A stretch of DNA of 64,000 bases from NCBI RefSeq assembly GCF_900005765.1, contig NC_041690.1, forward strand, positions 1,240,001 through 1,304,000, written 5' to 3'. Below the pieces are notes generated by a model. That model did not search any database. It had not been told where the DNA came from and worked only from the letters and a program-made list of their open reading frames with translations. Positions 22,733 through 34,474 of this stretch are shown here, one piece after another (the first letter of the stretch is position 1; every line of letters begins with the position of its first letter). The stretch is from Plasmodium relictum (taxonomy: Eukaryota; Apicomplexa; Aconoidasida; Haemosporida; Plasmodiidae). Made by a program: the position numbers and the translations under genes.

Positions 22733-23758
22733 ATGGAAAAATATAGAGAATTTTCCGATGCTTCAACAGGAATAAATCCATTTTTACCTGTATGGGTTAA
22801 TAGAAAATTAAATTTTCATGAAAAATTATTAAAAATACTATTATTACCATTAGTTATTTGTCGATTATGTTTTATTTGTTTAACATTAATTTTTATGTTT
22901 TTTTTAAATAGCATGTTGAAATTGCTAATATTTAAGTGTGTAAAAGACTTTTTTTATCAAATAATTCAAACAATTTACTGTAGATTATTGTTATTTTATT
23001 TAGGATTTTTTTATTTAAATGAACAATATGCTAACAACAAAAGAATTAAAATAAAATGTAATAAACAAAAAATTCCATTTACATATGATGATTATGGTCA
23101 TATATTTTTATCAAATTTTACATCTTTTGTTGATGTTTTATATTTAGCATTTCGTTTAAATCCTTTATTTGTTGTAATAAATAAAAATGGAAGTTTATCT
23201 CCCGTTTGTTTTTTTGACATCCTTAAGATATCATTACAATTTTCTATACCCAACAAATTGGGATCATTTAAAAATATAGAAGAAGTACATAGTTATGCAA
23301 AAAATGAAAAAATTCGAAATGTTGTAATATTTCCTGAAGCTATGAAAAGTAATGGGTCTTGTATACTCTTATGGAAAAATGAAATATTTATGTATTCTGA
23401 TCATATATTAAAGAATAAATGTAACTTAATAACATTTATTTATGAAATTAATATAATTAATGAAAAATTAAATCAATTTTATACTTCTCCACATACCGTT
23501 TTTCATCCATTCATTCATATATCTCTTTTGTGCTTCAATTTATACAATAAAATTAAAATAGTATGGTTGAGCGAAAAAGATATATCAGAATCTTTAAAAG
23601 AAAAGGAATTTGAAAATAATGAAGAGTTTATAGGCAATTTAAGAAGTTTAATGGGGCAAATGAAACCAATAGGTGGTACATTAGTTAATGTAAAGGGAGA
23701 TATGCTAGAAAAATTTGTTAATTATTGGAATTTAACAAGAAAAAAAGTGTACTTATGA
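22733..23758 (+). CDS. Lysophospholipid acyltransferase-like membrane protein
   Basis: Single exon, 341 residues. One or two hydrophobic helices at about 35-65 and a third near 80-95 anchor it to a membrane. The order of blocks is that of the PlsC/LPLAT superfamily: LSNFTSFVDVLYL near residue 125 (block I, usually N-H-x4-D), then FPEAMKSNGSCILLWK near 200 (block III, usually FPEGTxSNG). The superfamily moves acyl chains onto lysophospholipids or glycerol phosphate, with the block I His as catalytic base. Here that position is Phe and the block III Gly-Thr is Ala-Met. The protein may therefore be inactive, or use altered chemistry, or have a structural role like some LPLAT pseudoenzymes. Fold assignment is moderately sure and activity is doubtful. 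Confidence 0.68.
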   Translation: MEKYREFSDASTGINPFLPVWVNRKLNFHEKLLKILLLPLVICRLCFICLTLIFMFFLNSMLKLLIFKCVKDFFYQIIQTIYCRLLLFYLGFFYLNEQYANNKRIKIKCNKQKIPFTYDDYGHIFLSNFTSFVDVLYLAFRLNPLFVVINKNGSLSPVCFFDILKISLQFSIPNKLGSFKNIEEVHSYAKNEKIRNVVIFPEAMKSNGSCILLWKNEIFMYSDHILKNKCNLITFIYEINIINEKLNQFYTSPHTVFHPFIHISLLCFNLYNKIKIVWLSEKDISESLKEKEFENNEEFIGNLRSLMGQMKPIGGTLVNVKGDMLEKFVNYWNLTRKKVYL

Positions 23759-25160
23759 TGTTAGGTATGCATATATTAAAAAAAAAAAAAAATGTTTTTT
23801 CATAAGGATTATTTTAAAGAGAAAATTCAGGAGAATTATTCTATTTTTTTTTTTTTGATGATATGGGAAACATAAGCAGAATCTAATAAATTTTTTAAAG
23901 AAAAAAAATAAAAAAAATGTAGAAAACAAAAAAAATGGTAAAATGAGATAATATTTAAATGTTTTTGTTAATTATTATTTCAATTTTTTTTTTACCTTGT
24001 CTCAATTATTTATTGGGAGTTATATAAAAATATATTCCTTTTTTTATATATATATCATTATTATTTTTTATCTATTTTTAATACAAATTTCTTATATGAA
24101 AAATATTTTTGTCTTAATAAAATATAGAATATATATATATATAATAAATACCACTATATAAAAAAAAAAACTGTTTAAGTAAAAATATAAATTAATGTGA
24201 ATCCATTAAAAAAAGAAAAGAATTATTCTACTTTTATTTTTATTGATGAACGTATTTAAATTTTTTTAAGTTTTATTAAAAAAAAAAATTAAATTTCTAT
24301 AATTTCTCTTTATTTAATCTTAAATTATTTATTTCTATATTTACTTACTATTTATTTATTTAATTTTTTTTTTTTTACTAATACTTTTTATTCATTTTTA
24401 TTAATTAAAAAGAAAAAATATTCATTATAAAATTTTATAACTTACAAAATATATTTAAATATATATATATTACATTCTCAGAATTATTGTATTTGTTCTG
24501 GACACTAATTATTTTTAATGGCATATATAATTATTTTGCTGAAAAATGAAAAGCATATATAAAAGTGCTTAACAAAATTATAAATAAAATATAAGTACTT
24601 TTAAACAAAAAATAATATTTATAATTAAAATTAATGTAATAAAGTACAAATATTAAGGTCTATTTTATTATTTTTATGATTATGTTTTATTTTTTATTCT
24701 TTATTGAAAAAATATAAATAAATTATTAAAATATGAGAATTCTCAAAATATGCTTTAATTATAGAAAAATTATTTAAAAACCACAATGTTATAATAAAAT
24801 AATAATAAAAAAAAAAAAGTCTATATAACATTGCATTCTGTAAGAAATAAGAGTTTATTTCATATTTATGAAATACTTATTTTAGAAATATATAATTTTT
24901 TTTTTTATTAATTGAAGAGGCTAAAAAATTTTGTGTTGATACTTAAACCTTCATAAAAAAAGAAGAATATACACACTTTTTTTTTTTTTTTACGAAAATA
25001 AAATATGTTTAATTATGTATAGTTTTTGTTTAATTGTCTAATATATTATCTTGGATAAAATTGTATATAATAACGTATATTTCACCAATAATTTTTTTAA
25101 TTATAATAAAACATTTTATAAAATTTATTACTCTTTATATAAATAGGATAAAAGCAAAAA
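23759..25160. other. Intergenic region
   Basis: The 3' flank of the acyltransferase-like gene and the promoter of the secreted Cys-rich gene. It is AT-rich with poly-A/T; I see no coding exon or structured RNA. Confidence 0.5.
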
Positions 25161-25961
25161 ATGAAACAATTAATATTGTGTACATTCATTATATTAATTT
25201 TCATTTTTAATAGTCATATAGGAAATTGCCAAATGTGTACAATTGATACATGCCAAAAATGTTGTTACCCAACAGAGGATGGTCTTTAAAAAAAGAAATT
25301 ATTATCTTATTTAAAAAGAAAAGTTTATGAAATTTATTTTCTAGAATTATTATCAAATTAATAAAAAATTTTCTTTTTTCTTCTTCCATTTTAATATATA
25401 TTTTTTATGTGTTTCAATACTTTTATTATTCAAATATTATTTTAGGTTGCGAAAATAATTTTCATAGAACTATTAGAGGCAATTATTATAGTGATAGGAC
25501 TTATTGCCAACAATGTGATTGCAAGAACCCAGTTTTCGGTATTTTAAAAATTCATACATATATATTTAACTAAAGGTTTATAAAATAATCGATAATTATC
25601 CTGAGAGCAATATAAATAAAATGCACAAAAATATTACGAACTATGATACTTATCATTTCATTTTTAATTAATGTAAATATTAAAGCATATAACAATTTCC
25701 TATATTATTTTTTATTGTAGGATGTGGATGGATATCTGAAAAATATGAAAAAGTAAAATGTACTAGTTGCACTTTTATTAAGCATGCCTCAGTCAAGTAT
25801 TTTTTATTAAAATATATTTACTGTTATATAATTTATATACTTCTCTAAATATTTTAATCATACATGTTTTTTTTGAATGTTCTTTTATTAGAATAAACTA
25901 TTTTGATATATCTGGTTGTGGATATCAATTAGAACATGGAAAGTTAGTAAATGCTAGCTAA
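25161..25961 (+). CDS. Small secreted cysteine-rich protein, four exons
   Basis: Exons 25161-25281, 25446-25538, 25721-25796 and 25892-25961 each have GT-AG borders and matching phase, giving 119 residues. The N-terminus MKQLILCTFIILIFIFNS is a classic signal peptide, ending near residue 22. The mature part has 13 Cys (23, 26, 31, 34, 35, 42, 61, 64, 66, 73, 85, 88, 106) in CxxC, CC and CxC patterns. Exons 2 and 3 both open at a split Gly codon followed by Cys, which suggests a duplicated module. No transmembrane segment follows and no GPI-type tail is evident. It is probably secreted with several disulfides, or a metal-binding fold in the secretory pathway. I know no family name. The frame stays open through three clean introns, which makes chance unlikely. 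Confidence 0.75.
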
Positions 25962-26477
25962 ATTTAATGTGACGCTTCTACTAATTTTAACATATAAAAC
26001 AAGCAGATAAAAAAAAAGGAAAAACAAAAGAGATATTCAATTTTTAATTTTACATTATTTATTTATTTTATTTTATCTTTTTTTTATGCTTATTATTTTC
26101 TCTGTCTTTGTGTAAATAAACTTTATTTTCATTATTTTTTTTTTTAATTTTTTTTTTTTTATTTAGTTAATTTATAAAATTTGCCATCAAAGCAAATTAA
26201 TATTAAAAAAAAAAAAATGAAATAAAAAAAAAAATAAAGAAAAATAAAATAAAAATATATAAATAGATATTGAATTATTCAAAAAACATATAATTACATT
26301 TTTTTTCAAAATGAAAATAAAAGCATGACACAAAAAATACGGATAAAAATAAAAAGACAATATTATGGTATACTAATTTTTTTTTTTTTTTTGTATAAAA
26401 ATATTTCTTTTATTTTTAGTATTTTTATATAATAAAAATTTGAAAGGCTTTTTTTACAAGAAATTATTAGTATAAAT
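25962..26477. other. Convergent 3' flank
   Basis: This separates the ends of the two small Cys-rich genes. Only T-rich and A-rich tracts are visible. Confidence 0.5.
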
Positions 26478-27061
26478 TTATTTGCATCGGCACCCTTCAC
26501 AGCAAATGCAATTAGACAAACCTGATATAGTACATTTTTCTTTTCTTCTTATATATATTGGATCAGATACATAACTGATCGTTGGTAGATGATATTTCTT
26601 ATTTGTTTTTATTTCATTCATTTTTTCGAAAAATGGGCCTTGTGCATAACTAATTAAAGGAATATCTTTTAATATATTTTTTGCATAAAATTCACTATCT
26701 ATTTGATGGTAATATAATTCAGGATTATCAAAAGAATTTAGAACAATACGTTCAGTAGGTATACATGGAAAACTAACGGTATCTGTATTATTATATAAAT
26801 CATCTAATTCATTGTAAGTGTATGTTCTTTCAGTAATTTTTATTTCGTCTTTTTCTGGAAATAAAGCCAAGAAATGCATATTTATTTATGTATATAAATT
26901 TTTATTTTATTTAAATATGTGTTATTCATAAAAGAATAATTATATATATATTTTTTTAGCAAGATTTAAATATATTTGTTATATTATTTTAATTTTCTTT
27001 TACCACAGCAGCATTTACATGCATTACAAATTGAGCATGTAGACTTCTTAAATAGATTCAT
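26478..27061 (-). CDS. Small protein with cysteine clusters at both ends, two exons
   Basis: Exon 1 is 27004-27061 and exon 2 is 26478-26854. The 149-bp intron has GT at 27003-27002 and AG after a pyrimidine-rich TTTCTTGGCTTTATTTCC tract, and a split Glu codon keeps the frame. The product has 144 residues. It begins MNLFKKSTCSICNACKCCC and ends SNCICCEGCRCK. The core is Tyr/Pro-rich with only one other Cys before the terminal cluster, and has no signal peptide or membrane helix. Dense Cys at both ends without a secretion signal suggests multiple S-palmitoylation, as in proteins held on the inner membrane complex or other membranes. Metal binding is the alternative. An intronless start at the ATG at 26877-26879 is possible but would lose the N-terminal cluster. 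Function unknown. Confidence 0.7.
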
Positions 27062-28759
27062 TATAAAAAAAGGAATTTTAAGTAAAAAAAATATAACAAT
27101 GTAAATAGAACAATTTTTTTTTGTTCAAAAGAAGGAAATTATTATAATAAGCATGTATCTAACAATGCAAAATGTTAAATATAAATAGGGAGTTATAAGT
27201 ATAAAAATGATAAACAAAGTATATTTAAAGATAAATTTTAAGAAAAATTTTAAAATAACAATTTAAAAAAGAAAAGTTTTAAAAAAGAAAAAAAAAAAGT
27301 TAAAATTTGTTTATTGAAAAATGTTACATTCTTGTCTTAGCATATGAATTAGCTTAAAAAATCTTTAGAATGATAATATTATTATAAAAATATATATAAT
27401 TAGTTTGAAATAAATAATTAACATAGCAGCCTCAAGCTGTTTATTTTATTTTTTTGAAATTGTCTAAGAACATAACAAAAAATTTTATTGCATGCGTATG
27501 AAATTATAGCTAAAAAAATCCTGAATATTAACTTAAATTTTAGTTGCCTTGCTCGTTAATAATAATAAATGCAATCTTTTTTTTTTTTTTTATTTCCCTT
27601 ACTATATTATTTTTTGCTATTTTATTTTAGCATGTTTACTTATATTTGTGTGAAAAAAAGACATTTAAAAAAAGTTTAAATCTATAGAAATCTGTATTAT
27701 TGCTTTTTTTTTAAATAATTTAAGCGCTACCTAGAAAATAAAAATTGTTTTTCATATTTAAAAATTTTTTAAAGTAATTTTACACACATATGAAAATGTA
27801 AAAAACATACTATTCTCCTAATTTAATTTAAAATTTATGAAATATGAAATAAATATTATAATAAGGAAAATATGATGGTATTTTATTTTAAAATAATTAA
27901 AAAAAATTATTAAAAAAAAAAAAATTTGGCTAGGTTTTAATGAAAATATGATTAAAATAAAAATAGAAGTAAAATTAATTTTTTTTTTTCTTTTTTTTTT
28001 TTTGTAATTGTAATTTTGTAAAGGATATATAAAATTCTTTGAAAAAAGTGTAAAATTTTTATTTTAAAATTAAAAATAAAGTATTAAATAAATACTTTGG
28101 AATTATTTTAATTAGCTCATATACGTAAACTTTTTTTATAATCCAAACATTTCTATATAATATTCTTTATTATTATAATGTAAATCATTTTTTAATATGG
28201 AATTTATTTTTTTTATATTTTTTAAATATAATTTTCTATCTATTAATAATTAATTATTTCAGTAATATAAATTATTTTTAAGATAATTAACATTATAAAC
28301 TATCTATTATCATGGCATATATTTTTTTGTTCTTTAAGTATCCAAAAAAAATTAACACTTCGTTTTTGTGTTCATTGCATTAGTTCTATGATATGTTTTT
28401 TATTCCTTTAGGATATTTTTTTTAAAGAATAATTTGTTATTATTATTACTTTTTGCTACAGTTTTAAAACATTTAAAAATTGAGCAAAAAAAAAAAAAAT
28501 TTTAAATTAAAAAAAAAAGATACAAACACTTTAATAATATATTTATATAAATTTAAAAAAAAATTAATGTATTCAAAGTGATTTTTATTTTATTTATTTT
28601 TTTAACATAAGATATAAAAAATCTTGTGAATTAAAAAAAAAAAATGTACATAAAAAATTTGACCGCATAAAAATGGTTTTGAAACTTAAGATTCTAAAGA
28701 TTTAAAGTATAAAAAACAAAAGAATAAAAATAAATAAATGAATAAATAAGAAATTAAGT
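27062..28759. other. Divergent intergenic region
   Basis: This 1.7 kb should hold the promoters of the Cys-cluster protein (leftward) and the metaxin-like gene (rightward). A slightly less AT-rich patch at about 27420-27560 has no open frame and no structure I can name. The rest is poly-A/T. Confidence 0.45.
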
Positions 28760-30099
28760 ATGTTTGTCCCTCAAAAATTGATTGTTCATTATCATCATTG
28801 TTCTGTAAATAATGTTGGTGATATTTTTATAGATTATTTAAACGTTTTACTATTTTTCCTAAAAAATTTCTTTAATTGTACTTTTATACAATTTGTGGAA
28901 GAAATACATCCTTATAGTAATGGAGTTTACCCTTATGCTTTTAATACTTTAGAAGGAAAAGTTTTATATGATATAGAAATTGTTGATTATATGAAAAATG
29001 TTATATTAAAAATTAAAGATAACCAATTACAAAATATATAAATATACATGTTTGCATTTATTATAATAATATTTTTCAGATTTATTTGTTTGATTTAATT
29101 GATTATGAATTATATATTGGACTAATAAGTGAACTCAATATAATATTGGTTAATTTAGTTAATAGTACATAAATATAGATAATAGAAGAAATTAATTTTA
29201 TTTACACATAAAATCAATTTTAAATAAATGTTTTTTTTTTTATATATTAAACAAAATTTATTTTTTATAGCTATATTACTTGTGGGTTGATGATAATATA
29301 TATAATAATTTTACAAAAAAAATATATAAAGATAGATTTTTTTATTTATATTATATTTACTTAATAAGGTATAAAACTTTATTAGTTTTTTAATTTAATA
29401 ATTATTATAGTATTATTTATATCTTTCTTTTGTATATTATTTTATTTTTTTATCTGAAAGAAAGCTAAAGAAAGAAAATTTACAAAAATGCCAAATGAGA
29501 GGATTGGATAACCATAAATTTGTTAGTTTTATGATTTAATTTTTATGTTTTTTATAAAAAGTAGACATACATATTATATTAATTTTGATTAATATTAAAA
29601 ATATAATTAATTACAATTAAATTTACCATGTTTTGTTCATAGAATATACAAAGGCTGAAAACAATAATAAATATATTAGATAATATTGTAAGTGGTAGTT
29701 ATAACTCAACAAATAAAAATGATATTTGTTTTTTCCATTGCATATGCTTTTCTATACTATCAATATTTTATTCTATACCTTCTAAATGTAATATAAAAAT
29801 ATTAATAATAACGAGATATCAAAAAATAATTAATATGAAAGTTTTTTTTATTACTTTATATCTTAGAAAAAATAAAATAAAATAAAAATAATAAAAGAAA
29901 TCGAAAGAAAATTTTTTATTAACAAGTAAAAAAGATAAATTTTTTATAAATTTTCTTTTTTTTTATAGTTAACAAAGAATTACAAAATGTTTTAATATCA
30001 AAGCCTAAGTTGATAGATTTCGTTAAAGATGTAAATAGTAAGTATAGTATTTGGAAAAATGAAAAGGTTTTCCTCTCAGGTGTTAGTGAAGTCTGTTGA
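28760..30099 (+). CDS. Metaxin-like mitochondrial outer-membrane protein (SAM complex), six exons
   Basis: Proposed exons are 28760-28999, 29080-29157, 29271-29368, 29461-29521, 29643-29787 and 29969-30099, giving about 250 residues. Exons 3 to 6 join with matching phase at good splice sites. The N-terminal part has the thioredoxin-like start of metaxins, with an SNGVYPYAF block and then LYDIEIVDYMK. The middle YLWVDDNIYNNF plus RFFYLYYIYL resembles the metaxin WID..NY ... PFPLNF region. The last exon has the LISKPKLIDFVKDV helix typical of the C-terminal GST-like domain. Metaxins (Sam35/Sam37) help insert beta-barrel proteins into the mitochondrial outer membrane. The weak point is the exon 1 donor (GTTATA at 29000), needed because the frame meets a stop at 29039. 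The exon 2 end could instead be 29148. Confidence 0.68.
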
Positions 30100-30615
30100 A
30101 GTATGTAATAACAAATTTGGTTAATTATTACATAATTTTATTGTGATATTTATATTTTCATTTATTTATTATTATTATTATTTTTTTTTTTTTGTAAATA
30201 ATAAGATTATAAAAATGAAATGTTAATAAAAAAAAGATAAAATTACACACTAAGTTTTTTTATTAAAAATTAACAAAATTATGTTTCATTATATTACAAA
30301 AGTTTAATAAAAAAAAATAATAATAAATAAAAATAAAATAAAATGAGTTTTTAATATTCATTTTCTTAAATTTAGAGCTATTTTTTTATTTCTGTTAACT
30401 ATTTCTTTTAAAGAACTTTTGCCATAGTGATTTCTAGACATAATAAGAAAAACTAAATATAAAAAATTTATTTAAAATTAAAAAATAATAAAGTTGAAAT
30501 AATAAGGGTATAAAAATTAAAAGAATTAAGACATTTATATAATTCAAATATAATGCCTATTTATTAGGTACTAATATATATGTATTTTGTAAAAAAAAAA
30601 ATATCCTTTCGTTCT
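30100..30615. other. Convergent 3' flank
   Basis: AT-rich 3' UTR space between the metaxin-like and uS14m genes. No ORF or RNA gene is seen. Confidence 0.5.
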
Positions 30616-31210
30616 TTATCTAAATAAATCAGGCCTATAACCATATTTTTTTAACCACCCTTCTCTAGCAGTTTGAAAAAAAGCCATTTTTGCCATTCGA
30701 GTAAATTTATAAATTCCTCTAGAATATCCTCCTTGTATACATCTCATACGAATTCTGTTTATACCAACCTGAAATTAAAAAAAAAAAAAATTATTAATCC
30801 AATGAATAAAAAGTAGAGAATAAAAAAAAGAATAAATAATATATATATAAAATAAAAAAACAAGAATGATACTATTAAATGTTATGTATATATATTAATA
30901 TATCTTAAATAATCACACAGTTATATGAATTAAAAATAAATTCATCGATGTTTTTTATATTTTGTACCCTACAAAATATATATATATATATTTTTCTTTT
31001 TTTTATGGAATATAATATTTATACTTTATTATTAATCCTTATCTGCCCTTTAAAACCTAAATTTTCAAAAATATTTTTGTAAACCCTTGTATTAACTTCT
31101 GATTCCATAAAAGCTCTCCTAGCCAAAATATCTCTGAAAACTCTTCTGTTATAACTGGGAAAACCTAAAGGTACCTGATTCAAATAAGGGCCAGGATTTC
31201 TTGCTGCCAT
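30616..31210 (-). CDS. MRPS14: Ribosomal protein uS14, mitochondrial type
   Basis: Exon 1 is 31025-31210 and exon 2 is 30616-30768, joined in phase 0 (donor GTATAA at 31024, acceptor AG at 30770-30769), for 112 residues. Conserved uS14 features are visible: RRVFRDILARRAFMESEV in the N-terminal helix, then INRIRMRCIQGGYSRGIYK (family pattern: NRC..TGRPRGVYRKF) and a C-terminal REGWLKKYGY in place of the usual GxxP(G)xxKASW. uS14 binds the 3' major domain of small-subunit rRNA. It lacks a paired-Cys zinc site. A long bipartite apicoplast leader is absent, so mitochondrial targeting is more likely; the short basic N-terminus would serve. Confidence 0.82.
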
Positions 31211-32234
31211 TTCAAATTTTTAAAATAAAATGAATTACAAAAAAATACAAAAAAAAAAAAATATGCATTGAATAAATTATGTTAATAAAATTTAACTAAA
31301 AAAACAAATAAAAATAAATTATACTAAATAAGAAGATAAAATGAATTTTAAATTTATATTTTTACAAAATTTTTTTTTTTTAATTTGTTTTTGAAAATAG
31401 TGTAAAAATAATTCACTTATGAGTCTAGAAATATATTTACATAAAGAAAAAAAAAAAAATTGTAATTTAATTGTAATGTTTTGTCTTTCTAAAATAAAAT
31501 GAAAAATTATGTTAATTTTTCTCTTATTTACCAAAGTTTTTATAAAGAAATAATTTGGGAATTTTTTCTATTTTTATAAATAAAATAAATCTATATTTTA
31601 TTCTCTGGAGTTATAAATTTTTTTTTTAGTAGAAAAATAAGAAAAAAAATAAAACTATAATAATTAATATAACAAATGTAAATATATAGAAAAAAAAAAT
31701 TAAGATTAAATATGTTAAGTAATAGAAAAATATAAACTTTTATTTTGAAAATTGTGAAATGATGATTGAAATAACAATCTTAACATTTTATATATACATC
31801 TTCAAATAGCAAAAGAAATTCATATTCTCCGCTATATATAGGTGTAAGTTATATATTTTAATTTAATAATATAAAATTATTTTATAAAAAATTTTAGAGA
31901 ATATTAAAAAGGTAAATACTACATAAAAGGTGATAAAATATAAAAATTAGTTAAATAGTAATCGGGTACTTCTTTTTCATAATGCTACAAAATGTATAAA
32001 AAAAATTAAAAAAAATATAAGATAAATTATTATCTTATATTTTAAGGAAAGAAAAATATTTTAAATAACAAAAAAAAAGAAAGAAAAAAAAGTAATCAAA
32101 TTTATTATTATAATTGTTGTTGTCGTTATAGATGATATTATAAAAGCATTTTTATATAAACATATGAAAAAAAGAAAATTATATTCAGTTTTATTTTTTT
32201 TTATTTTTTTGTTAATGTTGTATAAGTTTAATAT
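31211..32234. other. Intergenic region between tandem minus-strand genes
   Basis: It holds the promoter/5' UTR of uS14m and the 3' flank of TFIIF alpha. ORFs here are short and of AT-biased content, and I do not accept any. Confidence 0.5.
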
Positions 32235-33983
32235 TTATTTTGGCAAATACTTTGGCTTCACGGATATCATTTTTACTTTTTTATTATTTATTGTTTGTGA
32301 GCTAACATTGCATAAATTTTTTATAAATTTTTGTATGAGAAGAAAATTTTGATTTTTTTCTTTAATATTTAAAATATCTAATAGAGTCAATATGTCCATT
32401 TTTCCATTATTTTTTTCAATAATTTTTAATAAAATTTTTGCACAATTTTCCTCCTTTATTTGTATTTCTTTATTTCTAATCTTCTCTTTAATATAGTCAT
32501 TGAAATTATAATTTTTTTTATTTTTTACTAATTTATTTTTTGACTCTTCTTCCTCATCATCATCTTCGTCATCGTCATCATCTTCGTCATCATCATCTTC
32601 GTCGTCGTCATCGTCATCATCATCATCGTCATCATCATCTTCTTCTTCATTTGTTATTTTTTTATGTTCATATTTTTGTTTTTTATCATTATCATTGTTA
32701 CTTTTTTTGGTTTTATTTTTTAATTTCTTTTTTTTAACATCCATTTTTTCTTTTTCACTAATATTTTCATCATCGTCATCATCAGAATACTGATTTAATT
32801 CATCATCTTCTTCATCGTTAACTTGTTGTTTTAGCAAAGACCTCATAGCTTGACCATAAGAAGTTAATTTCGATTCATCATTATTGGAATTGTTATCTGA
32901 ATCGTCATTTTCATCATCATCGTCATCAAATTCTTCTTGACAGGAATCTTCCACATTTAAATCTTCATCGTCACTTTTTTTTCCATCATCATTATAGTCC
33001 CAATTGACTTTATTTTTTCTAAGAGATGTAATAGCCAAAGCTGAATCTACATATTCAATTTCTTCTTTACTGTCTCCTCTTTTTAATTTTATCAAATTTT
33101 TTAACCTTTTTTTTTCTTGTCTTTTTAATCCTAAATCATCATCATCTTCATCATCTGAGGAAGAATCTGTTTGCACTATTTTTTTTTTTTTCTTAGTTTC
33201 TTCTTTTGATTTTTTATTTATTTTAGCGCTTTCTTCTTTATTTTTCAGTCTTTCTATTATATCATCTAATCTTTTATTATTATTTTCAGCTTTCAATTTT
33301 TCATTTGGATGGTCCGAGTTAAATTTATTTAATGTCTTAGCTGATATATCAGGTTCAAATACATGCCAACTAGAAAGAGGATAAATATCTGAATATTCTT
33401 CATTCTCAATTAGAACAAAAAAAACATCTGTATCTAAATTACATTTTTTAGATATATATGATTTGTGATTTATTTTTATTTTTTCATTGGAGGAATTTAG
33501 TAACCAATAAAATGTATTATTATTTCTTTCACTTTCTAAAGAGTCTTCCAAGTTATTTTCATCTTTAGACTGAAAATTAAAGTTAAAATAATATATAAAA
33601 ATGCATAATGAAAAAAAAAAAAAAAATTGAAGCTTAAGATAACAATATAAGTTTTAATATAATTTCATTAGAAAATTTTTTTATAAAATATTATATGTAT
33701 ATAATATGTTTATTTATTAAAAAAGAAAAATACAGCAATTAAAAAAATCTTTTAGAATGATATGGAAATATATAAAGATTTATTGATTTAATGAATTATA
33801 TAAATATTTTCTTATTACTATAAATGTTATGGGTGAACTTAACTTGTTTATTTCACAATTATCGTTGAAACGAGAAACAAAATATTTTATATTGTCATCT
33901 GTTTTATTTATTCTTAACCTCTTATTACCAAATTTGGACGATGTAAAATCTGAAAATTTTAATGATTCATTTATTTCATCCAT
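32235..33983 (-). CDS. Transcription initiation factor TFIIF alpha subunit (RAP74)
   Basis: Exon 1 is 33819-33983 and exon 2 is 32235-33569, joined in phase 0 (donor GTAATA, acceptor TTTTCAG), for 499 residues. The N-terminal domain shows the RAP74 dimerisation-barrel landmarks: RFNDNCEINKL, then NTFYWLLNSSNEKIKINHKS, then IYPLSSWHVFEPDISAKTL (family: HNWYNFTP...TLT). The central part is highly charged, with WDYNDDGKKSDDED and an Asp run at about residues 360-395. The last 70 residues (KILLKIIEKNNGKMDILTLL and on) form the winged helix that contacts the FCP1 phosphatase and TFIIB in other eukaryotes. TFIIF binds RNA polymerase II in the pre-initiation complex. Without splicing, the second exon alone is hard to recognise. 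Confidence 0.85.
32557..32646 (-). repeat. Asp-rich (GAT/GAC) coding repeat in TFIIF alpha
   Basis: About 30 consecutive acidic codons, mostly Asp with scattered Glu, written as TCATCG/TCATCT-type triplets on the plus strand. It sits in the charged linker before the winged helix. Confidence 0.8.
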
Positions 33984-34474
33984 TTTTTTTTTTTTTTAAT
34001 AATAATTTAAATATGATTTTATTATATGTATTTTCATATTTTAAAACAAAAAAAATTAAGTAGTTTTAACAAATGCAACATATAGTTAATGCAAATAAAA
34101 AAAAAAAAAAAAATGAATGAATAAAAGAAAAAATATTCTTACGAAAAAAAAAAATAATGAAAATGAAATAAAATGAAAAAAAATAGATAAGTAGAAAAAT
34201 AAAAATAAAATAGTCTAGCATATGTATATAATAAATAACAGAAGCAAAAAAAAAAAAAAAAAAGATATGAATTAATATATACAGAATCGCATTTTTATTT
34301 TATTTTTTTTTTTATCTTCATAAAATATATATATATATATATATATATAAAGAAAAAAGAAATTTAACATATATTTTAGTATTAATAAAAAATTATATAA
34401 ACTTAAATTATATAAAATTTATAAATTTTAAGTATAAAAAAAAAAATAAAAAAAAGAAAATGATTTAAATTATT
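33984..34474. other. Divergent promoter region
   Basis: Short 0.5-kb divergent spacer between TFIIF alpha and the small basic gene. It contains A-tracts and a TA run at about 34326-34349. No coding content. Confidence 0.5.
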
